Source: Shewanella profunda
GTDB lineage: Bacteria > Pseudomonadota > Gammaproteobacteria > Enterobacterales > Shewanellaceae
Direction: 5' to 3'
Assembly (NCBI RefSeq): GCF_023283765.1
Contig: NZ_JAKILG010000007.1
Location: forward strand, 1 to 64,000
DNA length: 64,000 nt
Positions 61,675 to 64,000 of this stretch are shown here, piece after piece. How positions within the stretch are numbered: position 1 is the stretch's first letter; each line of letters begins with the position of its first letter. Below the pieces are notes generated by a model. That model did no database searches, was not told the DNA's origin, and saw only the letters and a list, made by a program, of their open reading frames with translations. The position numbers were made by a program, and so were the translations under genes.

Positions 61675-62786
61675 AATTTTTTGCCGCAGCGGCTATCGCC
61701 GCAACACTCACTACCCAACTTTGTGCCTGCTCTGAACCTGCTCAAACAGCAGAGATCTTCAGGCCAGTAAAAACGGTCGCGTTGAACTATGAGGATATGC
61801 GTAATACTAATAGCTATTTCGCTACAGTGGCTTCGCGCTACGAAGTCGATCAGGCTTTCCGTATCGGCGGCAAAGTGCTCGAGCGTCGAGTCGATATCGG
61901 TCAAAGCGTAAAAGCTGGCGATATATTGGCTGTACTTGATGATATTGATTACCGCCTCAATCAAGAGGCTGCGCTACAAAGACTAGATGCGGCGAAGGCT
62001 GCAGCACGTCAAGCTGATTCGGATTGGAAGCGATTGGAAGCATTGAAAAAAGATGGTTCAGTCAGCGAATCGCTTGAAGAACAAGCCCACAGTACCCTGT
62101 TGACCACTCGTGCGGTAGCCGAAGCCGAAGCACGCCAGTTTGACTTGGCCCGCAATCAGGTGAAGTACACCGTCTTGCGTGCATCAAACAGTGGTGTGAT
62201 CACTAGCCTGCATATGGAAGTTGGCCAAGTGGTGGCGCCAGGGCAAGCAGTGATCTCTATCGCTAATGAGAATGAACCTGAAATTGTTGTCGATGTGCCT
62301 GAAAATAACCTAGAGGAATTTAAAAACTCGCACTATAGGGCAACGCTGTCTAGCGCTGCTAACGACAGTTTTGATGTTGTTCTACGTGAACTTTCAATGC
62401 AAGCCACTCCCCAGACGCGCACCTATCGCGCCAAGTTGAAACCCGCTACACCGCGAAAACTGCCTTTGGGTGCCTCGGCGACACTGGTGGCCAAGCATAG
62501 TACCCAGGATGCACAGGTGGCAGTGATTCCTTCGTCAGCACTCACGCAATACCAAGGATCTCCTGCCGTGTGGACAGTTCATCCCGTGGATGATGGTTTA
62601 ACCGGAACCGTTGAGCAGATTAACGTTGCCATAGAAGGCTATCGCAATGATGAGGTCTTAGTGTCCGGCCCAGTCGCAGGAACCTTAGTGGTCACTGCAG
62701 GGATCCAGAAAATGGCACCGGGCTTACGAGTAACATTACCCGCTGCACAAGGGAAGATGCTTGCTGGGCAGGAGGTGAGTAAGTGA
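61671..62786 (+). CDS. RND efflux periplasmic adaptor (membrane fusion) lipoprotein
   Basis: 371 residues, start GTG at 61671 overlapping the outer membrane gene stop (GTGA), with GAGGT 6 nt upstream. Lipobox LCAC. The biotinyl-lipoyl and hairpin structure is seen in KVLERRVDIGQSVKAGDILA, the coiled-coil helices to about residue 165, and VLRASNSGVITSLHMEVGQV. It bridges the pump and the outer membrane factor. Confidence 0.92.
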   Translation: MKFFAAAAIAATLTTQLCACSEPAQTAEIFRPVKTVALNYEDMRNTNSYFATVASRYEVDQAFRIGGKVLERRVDIGQSVKAGDILAVLDDIDYRLNQEAALQRLDAAKAAARQADSDWKRLEALKKDGSVSESLEEQAHSTLLTTRAVAEAEARQFDLARNQVKYTVLRASNSGVITSLHMEVGQVVAPGQAVISIANENEPEIVVDVPENNLEEFKNSHYRATLSSAANDSFDVVLRELSMQATPQTRTYRAKLKPATPRKLPLGASATLVAKHSTQDAQVAVIPSSALTQYQGSPAVWTVHPVDDGLTGTVEQINVAIEGYRNDEVLVSGPVAGTLVVTAGIQKMAPGLRVTLPAAQGKMLAGQEVSK

Positions 62787-64000
62787 AATCTTTCAACCTA
62801 ACGGAGTGGGCACTGGGCCATCGCGCCGTAGTGCTATTTCTCATCGTCCTCATCTCAATAACTGGGGTGCTTGGTTTTGGAAAGCTGGGACAGCTCGAGG
62901 ATCCTAACTTTTCAGTGCCCTCAATGACGGTAATGGTGTTATGGCCTGGCGCGACGGCACTGCAAGTGCAAGACGAAGTCCTTAACCGCATGGAGAAAAA
63001 ATTTGAGCAGCTTGATCACTTCGAAAAAGTAGTGACCTTCGCTCGTCAGGGATTTGGTGGCATGACCATCACGGTCAAGGGCGGCACAACTCAAGCGGAC
63101 CAGCAAGAAGCATGGTATCAAGCTCGCAAGAAATTCAGTGATCTGAAGTTGGAGCTGCCAGATGGGGTCGTCGGCCCAATCTTCAACGATGAATACGGCG
63201 ATGTATATGGCTTGATGTATGCGTTAAAAGGTGACGGTTTTAACCTTGCTGATCTGTCCGACCAAGCTGAACTCATTAAGCTTCGCCTGCTTAAAGTGCC
63301 CATGGTGAAGAAAGTAGACTTGTTCGGTAAACAAGCAGAACGAATTTATATTGAGTTCTCTCACGAACGTTTAGCTACTTTGGGTATTTCGCCACAACAA
63401 ATCGTGGATACACTTAGTAACCAAAACGCCATCGTTCCTGCAGGGTCACTCGACACCCGTAATGATCGCGTGTTTGTGCGTGTTAACGGTCAGTTTAAAA
63501 ACGTCGATGACATCCGTAATCTGCCGATCGCCGTGAATGGACGAGTCATTAAACTGGGCGATTTCACTACAGTTCATAGTGATTATGAGGATCCACAGAC
63601 CTACACCATTCGCCACAACGGCCAGCAAGTATTGATGCTCGGCGTGGTAATGACCAACGATGGCAACATCGTTCGCCTTGGCGAAGCTCTCAGTGTTGCA
63701 ATACAGGATATCCAGAACGAACTCCCCTATGGTGTTGAACTGGAACAAGTCGCCGATCAACCTACGACGGTCAAAGAGGCAGTCTGGGACTTTGAGCGTT
63801 CCTTGATGGAAGCATTAGCGATTGTTGTTATTGTCAGTCTAGTGAGCCTGGGCTGGCGTCCGGGTCTTGTCGTCGCCCTTTCTGTGCCCTTAGTGCTGAG
63901 CATGGTGGCTATCGTCATGTTGGGTCTGGGCTGGAATCTTGAGCGTATTTCTCTGGGATCCTTGATCATCGCACTGGGGCTGTTAGTGGACGACGCTATC
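62783..64000 (+). CDS. RND efflux pump, 5' part (runs off the window)
   Basis: Starts GTG 62783, overlapping the adaptor stop (GTGA), with GGAGGT 6 nt upstream. The first 406 codons read MKSFNLTEWALGHRAVVLF, GKLGQLEDPNFSVPSMTVMV and the porter domain, then ERSLMEALAIVVIVSLVSL and IALGLLVDDAI, which is the TM2-TM4 region with the conserved acidic pair of the proton relay. This is an AcrB/HAE1-type inner membrane pump. The remaining roughly 600 residues lie beyond the edge. Confidence 0.93.
   Translation, partial: MKSFNLTEWALGHRAVVLFLIVLISITGVLGFGKLGQLEDPNFSVPSMTVMVLWPGATALQVQDEVLNRMEKKFEQLDHFEKVVTFARQGFGGMTITVKGGTTQADQQEAWYQARKKFSDLKLELPDGVVGPIFNDEYGDVYGLMYALKGDGFNLADLSDQAELIKLRLLKVPMVKKVDLFGKQAERIYIEFSHERLATLGISPQQIVDTLSNQNAIVPAGSLDTRNDRVFVRVNGQFKNVDDIRNLPIAVNGRVIKLGDFTTVHSDYEDPQTYTIRHNGQQVLMLGVVMTNDGNIVRLGEALSVAIQDIQNELPYGVELEQVADQPTTVKEAVWDFERSLMEALAIVVIVSLVSLGWRPGLVVALSVPLVLSMVAIVMLGLGWNLERISLGSLIIALGLLVDDAI

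Overview
The window is a chromosomal segment of a Shewanella-type gammaproteobacterium. The gene order malQ-glgB-glgX-glgP-glgC-glgA, betI-betB-betA, iron alcohol dehydrogenase, ndh, aceB-aceA, sonM-sonA, bamE / ratB-ratA / smpB / ssrA matches what I know of the Shewanella core chromosome, and the tmRNA tag (ANDDNYALAA) and protein sequences fit. This assignment is by recognition only; no search was run.

Layout. Positions 1-1400 are accessory DNA: the first codons of a RAYT/IS200-like transposase, then two minus-strand gene cassettes separated by attC-like sites, one encoding a PD-(D/E)XK-like protein. From 1.7 to 10.3 kb come housekeeping and transport genes: a hypothetical, a secreted protein of unknown function, a MATE pump, a POT/MFS transporter, a DUF3087-type membrane protein, a solute-binding protein and a COG0523 GTPase. 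A DEAD-box RNA helicase (10.5-11.9 kb) precedes a large minus-strand glycogen block (27.5 to 12 kb), which ends in a membrane PAS-GGDEF-EAL protein. At 28-35.4 kb lie a cyclophilin lipoprotein, a MarR regulator and a choline/betaine region: betI-betB-betA, a short BCCT-like transporter and a TorF-like porin, with a perfect 22-bp palindrome in front of betI. Next are alcohol dehydrogenase, ndh, a repeat-containing small lipoprotein, an acyl-CoA thioesterase and the glyoxylate shunt genes aceB-aceA.

From 45.0 to 46.5 kb an intact-looking IS3-family element (3-bp target duplication GTG, A6G frameshift heptamer) sits inside a remnant of a TonB-dependent receptor plug. After a Kef-type antiporter, positions 50.4-51.5 kb hold a split borosin RiPP pair, the alpha-N-methyltransferase SonM and its precursor SonA, followed at once by a TPR-GGDEF diguanylate cyclase whose TTG start lies 6 nt after the sonA stop. 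This is the most interesting system in the window.

The bamE / ratA-ratB / smpB / ssrA cluster follows. Downstream of ssrA (54.5-56.6 kb) is AT-rich scrappy DNA with two tandem paralogous lipoproteins that use GTG and TTG starts and a decayed IS5-like transposase, consistent with remains of an island at the tmRNA attachment site. The window closes with a 984-residue winged-helix/AAA/TPR regulator, a small conserved protein, and an RND efflux operon (outer membrane factor, adaptor, pump) whose pump gene runs off the right edge.
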